From Pelagibacteraceae bacterium AG-325-J17 (GTDB taxonomy: Bacteria; Pseudomonadota; Alphaproteobacteria; Pelagibacterales; Pelagibacteraceae): 52,978 bases of DNA. Positions within the stretch are counted from its first letter, which is position 1, and each line of letters starts with the position of its first letter. The notes beneath the pieces were generated by a model. That model was not told the origin of the DNA. It did not search any database and worked only from the letters and a program-made list of their open reading frames with translations. Below, one piece after another: positions 9,172 through 18,754 of the stretch. Where the stretch lies: contig QBYM01000008.1 of NCBI GenBank assembly GCA_003282825.1, forward strand, positions 1 to 52,978. Direction: 5' to 3'. Position numbers and translations under genes: made by a program.

Positions 9172-9711
9172 TTAATTTTTTTTATTTGTTACTATAAAAT
9201 CTAATTTTACATCATTTTTATCAGCTGGTATTTGATTTATTCTTTGAAAAGAATAAGCTAACCCAATTGTTACAATCTTTTTAATCTTTTTTATTTTTTT
9301 TATATATCTATCATAAAATCCTCCACCATAACCAATTCTATTGCAATTTTTATCGAAAGCAACGAGAGGTACTAACAAAATATTCGGAACTATCATCTTA
9401 TCTGAAGTTGGTTCTGGAATTCCGTATTTATTAATTCCAAGTGGATCTTTAGTTGACCAGCAAAAGAAATCCATCTGGGAATTTTTTTTAATTTTAGGCA
9501 AAGAAATTTGATAATTTTGTTTTTCTAAATTTGTTAAAACTTCAATTGCATCAACCTCATAGTTATATGGATAATATCCACCAATAACTTTACTAATATT
9601 TTTATTTTTTTTAAGAATTTTTAATAAATATTCAAAGTTAATATTTAAACCTTTAGAACTTTTTTGCTTTCTAATTTTCAATATCTTTTTTCTAATTTCA
9701 GATTTATTCAC
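9172..9711 (-). CDS. 5-formyltetrahydrofolate cyclo-ligase
   Basis: Converts 5-formyl-THF to 5,10-methenyl-THF with ATP. The 179-aa protein has the N-terminal basic R-K-x-I-R-K helix, the YYPYNYEVD segment and the signature GYGGGFYDRYI (about 126-137) that forms the ATP/folate site. It follows zapA with a 9-bp gap, too short for the 6S RNA gene that lies between these two genes in many proteobacteria. Confidence 0.95.
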   Translation of the reverse strand: MNKSEIRKKILKIRKQKSSKGLNINFEYLLKILKKNKNISKVIGGYYPYNYEVDAIEVLTNLEKQNYQISLPKIKKNSQMDFFCWSTKDPLGINKYGIPEPTSDKMIVPNILLVPLVAFDKNCNRIGYGGGFYDRYIKKIKKIKKIVTIGLAYSFQRINQIPADKNDVKLDFIVTNKKN

Positions 9712-9720
9712 AAGAATTAA

Positions 9721-10164
9721 CTAGGATAAATTTTCTAGGGTTGCTTTTTCAACAAAATTTGAAATTTCATCGGCAGCTTCATCGATTAATTTTTCATAAT
9801 TCTTTTGATTTATTTCGATTTCATCTTTTAATTTATTATGATCATTATTCAATTGCAAAATTTCCTGTTCCTTATTGTCCCTGTATTCATAAATTAAGGA
9901 TTTAAGTTCTTTAAATTTATTCGAAAGATTTTTTAATTCTTCTTTTTTTTCCTCAACTTTTTTTTTAGTTTCATAATATTCATCCATCACTTTTACTGCG
10001 GTTATTAATAAAAGTTTATTTTCGCCTAAATTTCCAAGATCATTCTTTAAATTATTGAATTTTTTATTTATTTGGATTAACAATTCCTCTAAATGTTCTT
10101 CTTGACCATCTTCACAGGACAACAAAAACTCTTTACCATTAAATTTAATACTTACGTTTGCCAT
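9721..10164 (-). CDS. zapA: Cell division protein ZapA
   Basis: FtsZ-associated protein that bundles Z-ring filaments. The 147-aa product begins MANVSIKFNGKEFLLSCEDGQEEHLEEL, typical of ZapA, followed by the LLITAVKVMDEYYE helix and a long C-terminal coiled coil (about 60-135). It is longer than E. coli ZapA (109 aa) through an extended coiled coil. Its start overlaps the end of the upstream coiled-coil gene by 13 bp. Confidence 0.92.
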   Translation of the reverse strand: MANVSIKFNGKEFLLSCEDGQEEHLEELLIQINKKFNNLKNDLGNLGENKLLLITAVKVMDEYYETKKKVEEKKEELKNLSNKFKELKSLIYEYRDNKEQEILQLNNDHNKLKDEIEINQKNYEKLIDEAADEISNFVEKATLENLS

Positions 10165-10475
10165 TTATCTATTTCATCTAACAAAGTATCTGTTTCTTGA
10201 TTTAATTCATCAATTTTTTCAGAGAATTCAATTTGTTTTTTTTGATCAATTCTTTCTTGATTTTGAAATTTATCTAATTTTTTTGTTAAATCGTTATAAT
10301 CATCAATTAAACTTTTATATTTTTCCTCTAATTCTTGTTTTTCAATTTCTAATTGATTTTTTTGATTACTTAAATTTTCAATATTCTTTTTTATATCGGG
10401 ATTTTGAAGATTTATATTTTTTAATTTTGTTAAGGCTAAATTAAGTTTTTTTTCTTTTTCGATCACAGATTTCAT
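10152..10475 (-). CDS. Small coiled-coil protein upstream of zapA (DUF4164-like)
   Basis: A 107-aa protein that is almost entirely predicted coiled coil and very rich in K/E/L/N/Q, with no signal peptide and no enzymatic motif. In other alphaproteobacteria a DUF4164 coiled-coil protein sits directly upstream of zapA. The 13-bp overlap with zapA and the position match that arrangement, suggesting a divisome role comparable to ZapB. The family assignment rests on context and composition, not on a clear motif. Confidence 0.7.
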   Translation of the reverse strand: MKSVIEKEKKLNLALTKLKNINLQNPDIKKNIENLSNQKNQLEIEKQELEEKYKSLIDDYNDLTKKLDKFQNQERIDQKKQIEFSEKIDELNQETDTLLDEIDKWQT

Positions 10476-10530
10476 ATATATATGATTATATTATTAAATA
10501 GAATCTTCTTAGTCTAGACAGGATAATTTT

Positions 10531-12471
10531 TTGAGTAAACAATATAAGGAATTAGCTAATTGCATTAGATTTTTGTCGATTGATGCTGTTCAAAAAGCAA
10601 ATTCAGGTCATCCTGGAATGCCTATGGGGATGGCAGATGTTGCTACAGTGCTTTATAAAGATTTCTTAAATTTTAATCCAAAAAATCCTAATTGGATAAA
10701 CAGAGATAGATTTATTCTTTCTGCAGGTCATGGGTCTATGCTGCTCTACTCTCTTCTTTATTTGACAGGCTATAAAAGTGTTTCATTAAATGATATCAAA
10801 AATTTTAGGCAATTAAACTCTATTTGTGCTGGTCATCCGGAGTATCACCCTAATACAGGAATAGAAACTACCACTGGACCCCTAGGTCAAGGAATATCAA
10901 ACGCAGTAGGATTTGCGATATCAGAAGAAATTTTGAAAAAAAAATTTGGAAAAAATAAAATTGATCATAAAACCTATGTGTTGGCAGGCGATGGTTGTTT
11001 GATGGAAGGAATAAGTCATGAAGCATTAAGTCTTGCTGGTCACTTAAAACTTAAAAATTTAATTTTACTCTTTGATAATAATTCAGTATCAATAGATGGC
11101 CCTACTAGTTTAGCAGTCTCTGACAATCATGAAAAAAGATTCCAAAGTTATGGATGGGACTATTTAAAAATTAATGGTCACAATTTTAGAGAAATTTCAA
11201 AAGCTTTACATAAAGCTCAAAAATCTAAAAAACCTATAGCAATCTCTTGTAAAACAACGATTGGCTACGGCTCTCCTAATAAAAGTGGCAAAGCGTCATC
11301 TCACGGAAGCCCTTTAGGTGAAGATGAAATAAATTTAGTTAGAAAAAAACTGAAATGGAATTACGAGTCTTTCAAAATACCTGATAACTTATTAAATGAA
11401 TGGAAAAGAGTTGGAAAAAAAGCTGAACGAAAAGCAAAAAAACATGAGAGAAAATATGAGAAAATTTTTAAAAATAGCAGTCTTGGTCCACTTAAAAAAT
11501 TAATCGAAAAGAAAAAAAATGAATATTTAAAAAATTTAAAACCACTTGCTACAAGAAAAACTTCTGAAATGTTTTTAGAAATTGTTACTAAATTACCAAA
11601 TTTAATTGGTGGATCAGCTGATTTGGCTGGCTCAAATAACACTAAAACAAAATCTCATAAGATAATTAAGCCAAACAATTTTTTGGGAAATTATATTCAT
11701 TATGGAGTTAGGGAACATGCTATGTGTGGAATAATGAATGGGATTGCATTACATAGTGATTTAATTCCCTATGGTGGAACTTTTTTAATATTTAGTGATT
11801 ACTGCAAACCATCAATCCGACTAGCTGCAATGATGAAACAAAGAGTTATTTATATATTTACACATGACTCTATCGGTTTAGGTGAGGATGGCCCTACTCA
11901 TCAGCCTATAGAGCATTTAGCAAGTCTTAGATCAATTCCGAATTTGAATGTTTTTAGACCTTCAGATCTTATTGAAACTTTTGAGTGTTGGCAATTAGCA
12001 CTTGAAAGTAAAAATACACCAAGTGTTATAGCTTTAACCAGACAAGGAATAAGTCCTGTAAGAGTAAAAAATTCCTCGAAAAATGAGTCGTCTGTGGGAG
12101 CTTATGAAATTTTAAGAACTGGAGACAAGGTAAGTGTAACAATAATAGCAACTGGGTCAGAAACAAGTTTGGCATGTGATGTTAGTCATAAATTAGCCAC
12201 AGATGGCATCTATTCCAAAACAATATCAATGCCTTGTCACAAATTATTTGATCAACAAAGTGAGGGCTATAAAAATAAAATTTTAAACGAAACTAAACTT
12301 GTTGTGTCCATAGAGGCCTCCGAAACTCATTATTGGAAAAAATATACAGGCAAAAATGGATTAAATTTTGGAATAGATGATTTTGGAAAAAGTGCTCCAT
12401 ATAAAAAAATATATAATTATTTTGGATTAAATTTAGAAAAAATTACAGAAAAGATTAAAAAAAAATTGTGA
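10531..12471 (+). CDS. tkt: Transketolase
   Basis: TPP-dependent enzyme transferring two-carbon units between pentose and glycolytic sugar phosphates. The 646-aa protein has the N-terminal [18 protein letters not shown], the TPP/Mg motif [13 protein letters not shown], the catalytic glutamate in YGVREHAM, and [15 protein letters not shown]. The start is TTG at 10531, placed by AGGA about 9 nt upstream, giving [16 protein letters not shown]. It leads a tkt-gap-pgk-fba-thiE-efp string and overlaps gap by 4 bp (GTGA). Confidence 0.98.
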   Translation: MSKQYKELANCIRFLSIDAVQKANSGHPGMPMGMADVATVLYKDFLNFNPKNPNWINRDRFILSAGHGSMLLYSLLYLTGYKSVSLNDIKNFRQLNSICAGHPEYHPNTGIETTTGPLGQGISNAVGFAISEEILKKKFGKNKIDHKTYVLAGDGCLMEGISHEALSLAGHLKLKNLILLFDNNSVSIDGPTSLAVSDNHEKRFQSYGWDYLKINGHNFREISKALHKAQKSKKPIAISCKTTIGYGSPNKSGKASSHGSPLGEDEINLVRKKLKWNYESFKIPDNLLNEWKRVGKKAERKAKKHERKYEKIFKNSSLGPLKKLIEKKKNEYLKNLKPLATRKTSEMFLEIVTKLPNLIGGSADLAGSNNTKTKSHKIIKPNNFLGNYIHYGVREHAMCGIMNGIALHSDLIPYGGTFLIFSDYCKPSIRLAAMMKQRVIYIFTHDSIGLGEDGPTHQPIEHLASLRSIPNLNVFRPSDLIETFECWQLALESKNTPSVIALTRQGISPVRVKNSSKNESSVGAYEILRTGDKVSVTIIATGSETSLACDVSHKLATDGIYSKTISMPCHKLFDQQSEGYKNKILNETKLVVSIEASETHYWKKYTGKNGLNFGIDDFGKSAPYKKIYNYFGLNLEKITEKIKKKL

Positions 12472-13469
12472 AAATAAAAATTGGAATTAATGGAATGGGT
12501 AGAATAGGAAGAATGATTGTCCGTTCTATTATAGAAAGTAATAATAAAAAAATAGAAATTAAACATATAAATAATAGAGCAGATTCTGAGGCTTGTTCAT
12601 CTCTTCTTAAATATGACTCCATTCATGGAAAGTTTAATGCTGAATTAGATTTTGATGATAATCATTTGATTATTAATAAGAATAAAATTACTTTTACTCA
12701 AGAAACAGATCTAAAAAAAATTAATTGGAAAAAACATGATGTAAATTATGTTTTTGAATGTACAGGTAAATTTAATTCGAGAGACAAATTAGAAGCTCAT
12801 TTAAGCAATGGAGCAAAAAAAATCATTGTCTCAGCTCCATGTAAAAATGCTGACAAAACTATTGTTTTTGGAGTAAATGAGCAAGTATTAAAAAAGAGTG
12901 ACAAAATTATTTCAGCGGCTTCATGTACAACAAATTGTCTTGCACCTTTAGCACATGTCTTAAATGAAAATTTTCAAATTGAAAAAGGTTTTATGACAAC
13001 AATTCATGCTTTTACTAGTGATCAAAGAATTTTAGACAATTCTCATAAAGATCCTAGAAGGGCCCGATCTGCTAGCCAATCAATTGTACCAACCTCAACT
13101 GGTGCATCAAAAGCAATTGGAGAGATTATACCTTCTCTTAAAGGTAAATTAGAAGGCATTTCTATGAGAGTTCCAACTCCAAATGTTTCTTTGGTTGAAC
13201 TAGTTTTTTGTACAAAAAAAGATTTAAATATTAATAAAATAAATTCTGCGTTTGAAGATTTTAGTAAAAAAAATAAAATCCTTAAAGTCTCTAGTGAAAA
13301 ACTTGTATCTATAGATTTTAATCATAATCCTGCCTCATCAATTGTTGATGCAAGTTTAACAAATGTTGTAGGTAAAAATATGGGTAAAATTTCTGCTTGG
13401 TATGATAATGAATGGGGATTTTCTAATAGAATGTGTGATATAGTGGAATATCTTCATAAGATTTCTTAA
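12468..13469 (+). CDS. gap: Glyceraldehyde-3-phosphate dehydrogenase (housekeeping copy)
   Basis: Oxidises glyceraldehyde 3-phosphate to 1,3-bisphosphoglycerate. The 333-aa protein has the nucleotide motif INGMGRIGR, catalytic SCTTNC with Cys153, His180 in MTTIHAF, the phosphate-binding PTSTGASKA and MRVPTPN, and [11 protein letters not shown]. All canonical residues are present, unlike the second GAPDH-like gene at 47741-48784. The start is a GTG overlapping the tkt stop. The stop overlaps the pgk ATG (TAATG). Confidence 0.98.
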   Translation: MKIKIGINGMGRIGRMIVRSIIESNNKKIEIKHINNRADSEACSSLLKYDSIHGKFNAELDFDDNHLIINKNKITFTQETDLKKINWKKHDVNYVFECTGKFNSRDKLEAHLSNGAKKIIVSAPCKNADKTIVFGVNEQVLKKSDKIISAASCTTNCLAPLAHVLNENFQIEKGFMTTIHAFTSDQRILDNSHKDPRRARSASQSIVPTSTGASKAIGEIIPSLKGKLEGISMRVPTPNVSLVELVFCTKKDLNINKINSAFEDFSKKNKILKVSSEKLVSIDFNHNPASSIVDASLTNVVGKNMGKISAWYDNEWGFSNRMCDIVEYLHKIS

Positions 13470-14647
13470 TGAAAAATATTAGAGAGCAGGAGAATCTTCA
13501 TAATAAAAATATTTTATTAAGATTAGATTTAAATGTTCCACTCAGAAATGGTTTGATTACAGACTCAACAAGAATTGAAAAGATTCTACCAATAATCAAT
13601 TTTTTAATAAAAAAGAATTCTAAAATCATTATTATTTCTCACATAGGAAGACCAAAAGGAAAAATAAATAAAGATCTGTCTCTAAAGCCAATTTGTGAAT
13701 ATTTAGAGGAAAAAATCAATAAAAAAATCAAATTAATAAATGAGAATATTTTTAAATTAAACAAAAAAAATTTATTCAAAGATCCTAAGGATCAAATAAT
13801 TTTTTTAGAAAACATCAGATTCTATGATGAGGAAGAAAAAAATGATTCAAATTTTTCAAAACATTTAGCGGGACTTGCGGATTTATATGTAAATGATGCA
13901 TTCTCTTGTTCTCACAGAGCTCATGCATCAGTATGTAGAATTACTGAATTTTTACCATCATTTGCTGGTTTGCAATTAGAAACAGAAATAAATGCTTTAA
14001 AAAAAGTTACATCAGTGATCAAAAAACCAATTACTTGTATTATTGGAGGTTCAAAAATATCAACAAAAATTGGATTAATAAAAAGTTTAATACCTAAATT
14101 TGACAATGTTATTATTGTTGGAGGAATGGCCAATAATATTTTAAACTACAAAGGAAAACCAATCGGAAAATCAATTAAAGAAGAAAATTGTAAAACTATC
14201 ATTGATGAAATTTTTGAAACTTCAAAAAAATATTCTTGTTTAATTTATTATCCAGAAGATGTTTTAATAGGGAAAAATCTTAATGACAATTCACTTGCCA
14301 AAGAACTTAGTGACGTAACAGATGATGATTTAATCTTAGATATTGGAATTAAAACAATAAATAAAATTAAAAATATCATTGAAAAAAGTCAAACAGTTTT
14401 GTGGAATGGTCCAGCGGGATATTTTGAGAACCCAAATTTTGCAAACGGTAGTTATGAAATTGCAAAAGCTATCATTCAAAAAAATAAAGATAAATCAATT
14501 TACTCTGTAGCTGGAGGTGGTGATACAATAGCTCTTATAAACCAAATGAATGCAATTAAAGATTTCAATTTTGTTTCAACTGCTGGTGGTGCTTTTTTGG
14601 AATATCTTGAAGGTAAAGAACTTCCTGGTATAAAAGCTCTAAACTAA
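13469..14647 (+). CDS. pgk: Phosphoglycerate kinase
   Basis: Transfers phosphate from 1,3-bisphosphoglycerate to ADP. The 392-aa length is standard. Motifs are RLDLNVPLRNG near the N-terminus, SHIGRPKG, the basic patch around HRAHAS, GGSKISTKIGLI, and the nucleotide-binding C-terminal AGGGDTIALI with STAGGAFLEYL. The ATG overlaps the gap stop by one base and a 1-bp gap precedes fba. Confidence 0.98.
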   Translation: MKNIREQENLHNKNILLRLDLNVPLRNGLITDSTRIEKILPIINFLIKKNSKIIIISHIGRPKGKINKDLSLKPICEYLEEKINKKIKLINENIFKLNKKNLFKDPKDQIIFLENIRFYDEEEKNDSNFSKHLAGLADLYVNDAFSCSHRAHASVCRITEFLPSFAGLQLETEINALKKVTSVIKKPITCIIGGSKISTKIGLIKSLIPKFDNVIIVGGMANNILNYKGKPIGKSIKEENCKTIIDEIFETSKKYSCLIYYPEDVLIGKNLNDNSLAKELSDVTDDDLILDIGIKTINKIKNIIEKSQTVLWNGPAGYFENPNFANGSYEIAKAIIQKNKDKSIYSVAGGGDTIALINQMNAIKDFNFVSTAGGAFLEYLEGKELPGIKALN

Positions 14648-14648
14648 C

Positions 14649-15656
14649 ATGACAGAACTAAATAATATAGCTTTAAAAATTCTTGAAAAAGGAAAAGGTA
14701 TTTTGGCTGCAGATGAAAGTACTGGAACAATGACCAAAAGATTGGAAGGTGTTAATGTTATTTCAACTCCAGAAAATAGATTGTTGTTTAGAGAAACTCT
14801 ATTTAGCTCATCATGTATGACTAAATGTATTGGGGGTGTAATTTTATATGATGAAACTATAAAGCAAAAAAATTCAAAAAAAATTATGATCCCAGAACTA
14901 ATTTCAAAGATGGGCTCGTATCCAGGCATAAAAGTAGATACTGGAGCTAAAGTTTTGTCAGGATCACCAGATGAAAAAATTACTGAAGGGTTAGATGGGT
15001 TAAGAGAAAGATTAAAAGAGTATTACCAACTAGGAGCAAAATTTACAAAATGGAGAGGTGTCTATAATATATCTAAAAATTTTCCTAGCAAACTTTCAAT
15101 ACATGCCAATGCAAATGCATTAGCAAGATATTCTGCATTAGTTCAAGAATGTAATATGGTTCCAATAGTTGAACCAGAAGTCTTAATGGATGGAGATCAT
15201 TCTGCAGATGAATGTTATCAAAAAACTTCAGAGGTAATTAAAAAGTGCTTTGAAGAACTAATTTTACATAAAGTTGATTTGAAAGGAATTATATTAAAAC
15301 CTAATATGATTCTAGCAGGAAATAAATCTAATAATAAAATTTCTGGTGACGAGGTAGCAAAATTAACTTTAAAATGTTTAAAAAATTCCGTACCATCTGA
15401 AGTTCCTGGGATTGCTTTTTTATCTGGGGGCCAATCAGAAAAAGAGGCAACAGAAAATTTAAATTTGATAAATAAATATAATAATACTAATTTTATAATG
15501 AGCTATTCTTATGGAAGAGCCCTTCAACAAAGTGCTTTAAAATTTTGGTCAAAAAATATACAAAATATTGAGGGAACTCAAAAGGTTTTTAACCACCGAG
15601 CAAAAATGAATACATTAGCAGCTCAAGGAAAATGGTCTAAAGATCTTGAGATTTAA
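14649..15656 (+). CDS. Class I fructose-bisphosphate aldolase
   Basis: Cleaves or forms fructose 1,6-bisphosphate through a Schiff base. The 335-aa protein is of the eukaryote-like class I type: GILAADESTGTMTKRL near the N-terminus, KWRGVY (Lys134), IVEPEVL (Glu176), and the Schiff-base lysine in ILKPNM (Lys217), followed by LSGGQSEKEA. It needs no metal, unlike class II enzymes. The gene sits in the tkt-gap-pgk string, consistent with gluconeogenic or pentose use as well as glycolysis. The symbol is left blank because naming of class I genes varies. Confidence 0.96.
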   Translation: MTELNNIALKILEKGKGILAADESTGTMTKRLEGVNVISTPENRLLFRETLFSSSCMTKCIGGVILYDETIKQKNSKKIMIPELISKMGSYPGIKVDTGAKVLSGSPDEKITEGLDGLRERLKEYYQLGAKFTKWRGVYNISKNFPSKLSIHANANALARYSALVQECNMVPIVEPEVLMDGDHSADECYQKTSEVIKKCFEELILHKVDLKGIILKPNMILAGNKSNNKISGDEVAKLTLKCLKNSVPSEVPGIAFLSGGQSEKEATENLNLINKYNNTNFIMSYSYGRALQQSALKFWSKNIQNIEGTQKVFNHRAKMNTLAAQGKWSKDLEI

Positions 15657-16260
15657 TAATAAAAAATTTATTTATCTCATTTCACCATTAAAAATAAACA
15701 AATCTTTCTATAGTGATTTAACTGAAGTTTTAAAGTACAAAAAAGTTGGTTTTTTTCAACTTAGATTAAAAAAAGAAAATTTAAAAAAAAAATTATTGAT
15801 TGGTAAAAAAATAAAAAAAATATGTAAAAAATATAATGTTAAGTTTTTAATAAATGACGATGTTAACCTTTCAAAAAAACTTGATGCAGATGGTTGTCAT
15901 TTAGGTCAAAATGATATGAATATTTTTGAGGCAAGAAAATTAATAGGTAAAAAAATAATAGGAATTACATGCCACAATTCAATCAAATTAGCAAATATTG
16001 CTGCAAAGAATAAAGCTGACTACATAGCATTTGGAGCATTCTATTCTTCAAAAACTAAAAAAGTAAAGTTTATAGCACCTATTCGAATATTAAAAAAAGT
16101 AAGAAAGATCATAAAAACTCCAATTGTTGCTATTGGTGGTATTAATTCAAGTAACTATAAAAAACTCTTGTTGAATAAAGCAAACTTTTTAGCTATCTCA
16201 AGCTACATTTGGAAAAATAAAAAACTAAAACCATTAGATGCAATTAAAAAAATAATATGA
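15646..16260 (+). CDS. thiE: Thiamine-phosphate synthase-like protein (ThiE family)
   Basis: Would couple HMP-pyrophosphate and thiazole phosphate to give thiamine phosphate. TIM-barrel motifs are present: FFQLRLK, FLINDD, ADGCHLGQND, IIGITCHN, AFGAFYSSKTK and VAIGGIN. At 204 aa it is near family length, very lysine-rich, and less conserved than its neighbours. The TTG start lies inside fba (11-bp overlap). Proximity to the TPP-requiring transketolase is notable. A TenI-like non-catalytic paralogue is an alternative I cannot exclude. Confidence 0.82.
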   Translation: MRFNNKKFIYLISPLKINKSFYSDLTEVLKYKKVGFFQLRLKKENLKKKLLIGKKIKKICKKYNVKFLINDDVNLSKKLDADGCHLGQNDMNIFEARKLIGKKIIGITCHNSIKLANIAAKNKADYIAFGAFYSSKTKKVKFIAPIRILKKVRKIIKTPIVAIGGINSSNYKKLLLNKANFLAISSYIWKNKKLKPLDAIKKII

Positions 16261-16817
16261 AAATAAACGCAAGTGAAATAAGAGTAGGTATGTTGCTAGA
16301 ATACAAAAATGATTTATGGCAAGTTCTTAAGACTCAACATGTAAAACCTGGAAAAGGAGGAGCATTTGCTCAAGTTGAGATGAAAAGTGTGAACAAAAAT
16401 ACCAAATTGAATGAAAGATTTAGATCTAGTGAAACAGTTGAAAAAGCTTCCTTGGAGGAGACTAATTATAATTATTTATACAAAGATGAACAGAACTACT
16501 TCTTCATGAACCCTAAAACTTTTGAACAAGTAGAAATTAAAAAAAACTTAATAGGTGAAAAAGGTAAGCTATTAACTGAAAATCTTATTGTTACTGTCAG
16601 TTTTTATAATGAAAACCCGATTTTAATAGATTTACCGAACCAAGTTACATGCAAGATTGAAAGTACAGATGCTGCTTTAAAAGGTCAAACTATTTCCTCT
16701 TCTTACAAGCCTGCAATTTTAAATAATGGATTGAATATTCAAGTTCCACCTTTTATCGAAGCTGGTGATGAAATTATCGTAGATACCAGAAATTTAGAAT
16801 ATATTAAAAAAGTTTAA
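16257..16817 (+). CDS. efp: Translation elongation factor P
   Basis: Relieves ribosome stalling at polyproline. The 186-aa length is standard. The KOW-like N-terminal domain ends in the loop KPGKGGAFAQ with modifiable Lys33, followed by two OB folds with GQTISSSYKPA and the C-terminal PPFIEAGDEIIVDT signature. The start overlaps the thiE stop (ATGA). The lysine at the loop tip implies modification by an EpmA- or other-type pathway; no modification gene is visible in the window. Confidence 0.98.
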   Translation: MKINASEIRVGMLLEYKNDLWQVLKTQHVKPGKGGAFAQVEMKSVNKNTKLNERFRSSETVEKASLEETNYNYLYKDEQNYFFMNPKTFEQVEIKKNLIGEKGKLLTENLIVTVSFYNENPILIDLPNQVTCKIESTDAALKGQTISSSYKPAILNNGLNIQVPPFIEAGDEIIVDTRNLEYIKKV

Positions 16818-16821
16818 ATTT

Positions 16822-17559
16822 ATGAAATCTATATCTGCAAATCTAAACATAATGATAAAAGCGAGTGAGAAAGCTTCAAAAATTTTAATAAGAGATTTTG
16901 GAGAATTAGAAAATTTGCAAGTATCAAAAAAAGGTCCTAAGGATTTTGTCACTAACGCTGATATCAAGGCTGAAAAAATTATTATTGAAGAGCTTAAAAA
17001 AGCTCGACCAAACTATTCAATAATAAGTGAAGAAAATGGATTAGAAAAAAATAAAGATGAGCTCAGCTTTTGGATAATCGATCCGATTGATGGAACAACT
17101 AATTTTTTACATGGCGTGCCACATTTTGCGATATCTATAGCCCTTCAATCAAATAATGAAATAGTTTGTGGTCTAATTTATGATCCAATTAAAGATGAGC
17201 TATTTTATGCTGAAAAAAATCATGGGGCTTATTTCAACAATCAAAGAATAAGAGTTTCTAAGAAAAGAGATATTGACGAATGCTTATTTGCTGTTGGAAA
17301 AGGTAAATATAATTCAGATTTAATATACAGAAGATCTGGTAGTGCTGCTCTAGATATGGCGTATGTAGCATCTGGACGGTTTGATGGATATTTTCAAAAT
17401 AATTTAAATTTATGGGATATTGCCGCTGGAATTGTAATTGTAAAAGAAGCAGGAGGAATTGTTAATGAAATTGATCTTTCTAGCTTAAAAAATATAAAAG
17501 TTTTAGCATCAAGTGCTGAAATAAATACAAAATTTATTGAAAAAATAGATAACTTTTAA
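16822..17559 (+). CDS. suhB: Inositol-1-monophosphatase family protein SuhB
   Basis: Mg-dependent sugar-phosphate phosphatase; in E. coli SuhB also acts in rRNA antitermination and processing. The 245-aa protein shows the IMPase signatures: [19 protein letters not shown] (about 86-100), and the C-terminal [15 protein letters not shown]. It starts 4 bp after efp. It sits in a translation-related run (efp, rpmE, rpsU), which agrees with either role. Confidence 0.95.
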   Translation: MKSISANLNIMIKASEKASKILIRDFGELENLQVSKKGPKDFVTNADIKAEKIIIEELKKARPNYSIISEENGLEKNKDELSFWIIDPIDGTTNFLHGVPHFAISIALQSNNEIVCGLIYDPIKDELFYAEKNHGAYFNNQRIRVSKKRDIDECLFAVGKGKYNSDLIYRRSGSAALDMAYVASGRFDGYFQNNLNLWDIAAGIVIVKEAGGIVNEIDLSSLKNIKVLASSAEINTKFIEKIDNF

Positions 17560-17594
17560 TTGTTTTAAAAAATTCTTTTGTTATAAGACTTCAG

Positions 17595-17825
17595 ATGAAA
17601 AAAAAAATACACCCTAACTACCATTCAATAAAAGTAGAAATGACTGATGGCTCACAGTTTGAGACAAGATCTACATGGGGTGCTGAGGGTGATATTTTGA
17701 AATTGGAAATCGATCCAAAATCTCATGCTGCCTGGACAGGTGGAAAACAAAAATTGATGGATAAAGGTAGAATAAGTAAATTTAATAAAAAATTCCAAAA
17801 CTTTAGATCAGATAATAAAAATTAA
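17595..17825 (+). CDS. rpmE: Ribosomal protein bL31
   Basis: Large-subunit protein bridging 5S-region RNA and the 30S head. The 76-aa product matches alphaproteobacterial L31: [20 protein letters not shown] at the start, [26 protein letters not shown] and [10 protein letters not shown]. The CxxC zinc motifs of type A L31 are absent, so this is the zinc-free form. A 35-bp gap precedes it; the stop abuts the next start. Confidence 0.97.
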   Translation: MKKKIHPNYHSIKVEMTDGSQFETRSTWGAEGDILKLEIDPKSHAAWTGGKQKLMDKGRISKFNKKFQNFRSDNKN

Positions 17826-18395
17826 ATGTCAAATGCTCCCTTAATGCCAATGGCTACAGCTGTATGGCTAGTTGAAAACACAACTTTAACGTTTAAGCAA
17901 ATATCTGATTTTTGTAAACTGCATGAAGTTGAAGTTCAGGGTATTGCTGATGGTGAGGTTGCAAAAGGTATCAAAGCATATAACCCAATAATTTCAGGAC
18001 AACTATCAAGAGAGGAGATAGAACTATCATCAAAAGATCAATCAAGGCCCTTAGAAATTAAAAATACTGATATTGAAATATCAAATTCAGAAAAAAAAAT
18101 TAAGAAATATGTTCCATTATCAAAAAGGCAAGATAAACCTGATTCAGCTTTATGGTTAATTAAACATCATAATATCTTAAAAGACTCACAAATAGCAAAA
18201 CTTGTTGGAATTACAAAAAATTCTGTAACATCAATCAGAAATAAAAGTTATTGGAATTATAATAATTTGAACCCTAAAGATCCTGTAGCTTTAAATTTAT
18301 TTTCTCAAAAAGATTTAATTAATGCAACTGAAAAAGCAGAAAGAAGAATAAAAAGAGAAAAGAAAGAGAAAGAAAAACTTAAACAATCAATATAG
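17826..18395 (+). CDS. TrcR-like cell-cycle transcriptional regulator (DUF1013)
   Basis: Member of the alphaproteobacteria-specific DUF1013 family, known from Caulobacter work as the transcriptional regulator TrcR. The 189-aa product starts MSNAPLMPMATAVWLVENTTLTFKQ, with the family's WLVENT and FCKLHEVEVQGIADGEVA and a C-terminal helix-turn-helix-like SQIAKLVGITKNSVTSIRN-type segment (about 119-137). The tail is K/E rich. It abuts rpmE with no gap. A close relationship to the family is clear; function is by family knowledge only. Confidence 0.9.
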   Translation: MSNAPLMPMATAVWLVENTTLTFKQISDFCKLHEVEVQGIADGEVAKGIKAYNPIISGQLSREEIELSSKDQSRPLEIKNTDIEISNSEKKIKKYVPLSKRQDKPDSALWLIKHHNILKDSQIAKLVGITKNSVTSIRNKSYWNYNNLNPKDPVALNLFSQKDLINATEKAERRIKREKKEKEKLKQSI

Positions 18396-18455
18396 TTTTA
18401 AAATATGAATAAAATTTATAGACATAAAAATATAAAGATGATAGTTACGTCTCTT

Positions 18456-18471
18456 TTCGGAGGTAGTTATT
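18456..18471 (+). promoter_or_regulatory. Shine-Dalgarno deciding an AUU start for rpsU
   Basis: GGAGG at 18459-18463 is the strongest Shine-Dalgarno match in the surrounding sequence. It is followed by five bases and then ATT at 18469-18471, in frame with S21. No ATG, GTG or TTG occurs in that frame between the upstream stop (TAG at 18442-18444) and the conserved VKDNN motif. Confidence 0.75.
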
Positions 18472-18663
18472 AAAATAGAGGTTAAAGACAACAATATTGA
18501 ACAAGCTCTAAGAGTTTTAAAAAGAAAACTCCAGAGAGATGGTTTTTTTAAAGTTATAAAATTAAAAAATACTTATGAAAAACCCTCTGAAAAAAAAAAA
18601 AGAATTCTCCAGGAAAATATTAAAAGGGTAAAAAAACTTAATAAGCTTAAAAATAGAATTTAA
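18469..18663 (+). CDS. rpsU: Ribosomal protein bS21 (apparent AUU start)
   Basis: Small-subunit protein needed for initiation. Read from ATT the product has 64 aa, giving (M)KIEVKDNNIEQALRVLKRK, then LQRDGFFKVIKL and YEKPSEKKKR, a clear bS21. Alignment of VKDNN with the VRDNN of other bS21 proteins puts the first residue exactly at the ATT. The frame is open upstream to 18445 but offers no ATG/GTG/TTG. An AUU start is known for E. coli infC, so it is biologically possible. A sequencing indel is the alternative. The gene is followed by tRNA-fMet after 6 bp. Confidence 0.9.
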   Translation: MKIEVKDNNIEQALRVLKRKLQRDGFFKVIKLKNTYEKPSEKKKRILQENIKRVKKLNKLKNRI

Positions 18664-18669
18664 GCATAC

Positions 18670-18746
<77 letters not shown>

Positions 18747-18754
18747 ACAAAAAA

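Noticed and set aside
9712..9720. Possible 6S RNA gene between zapA and the cyclo-ligase
   Set aside because: Only 9 bp separate the two genes; no room for the RNA often found there.
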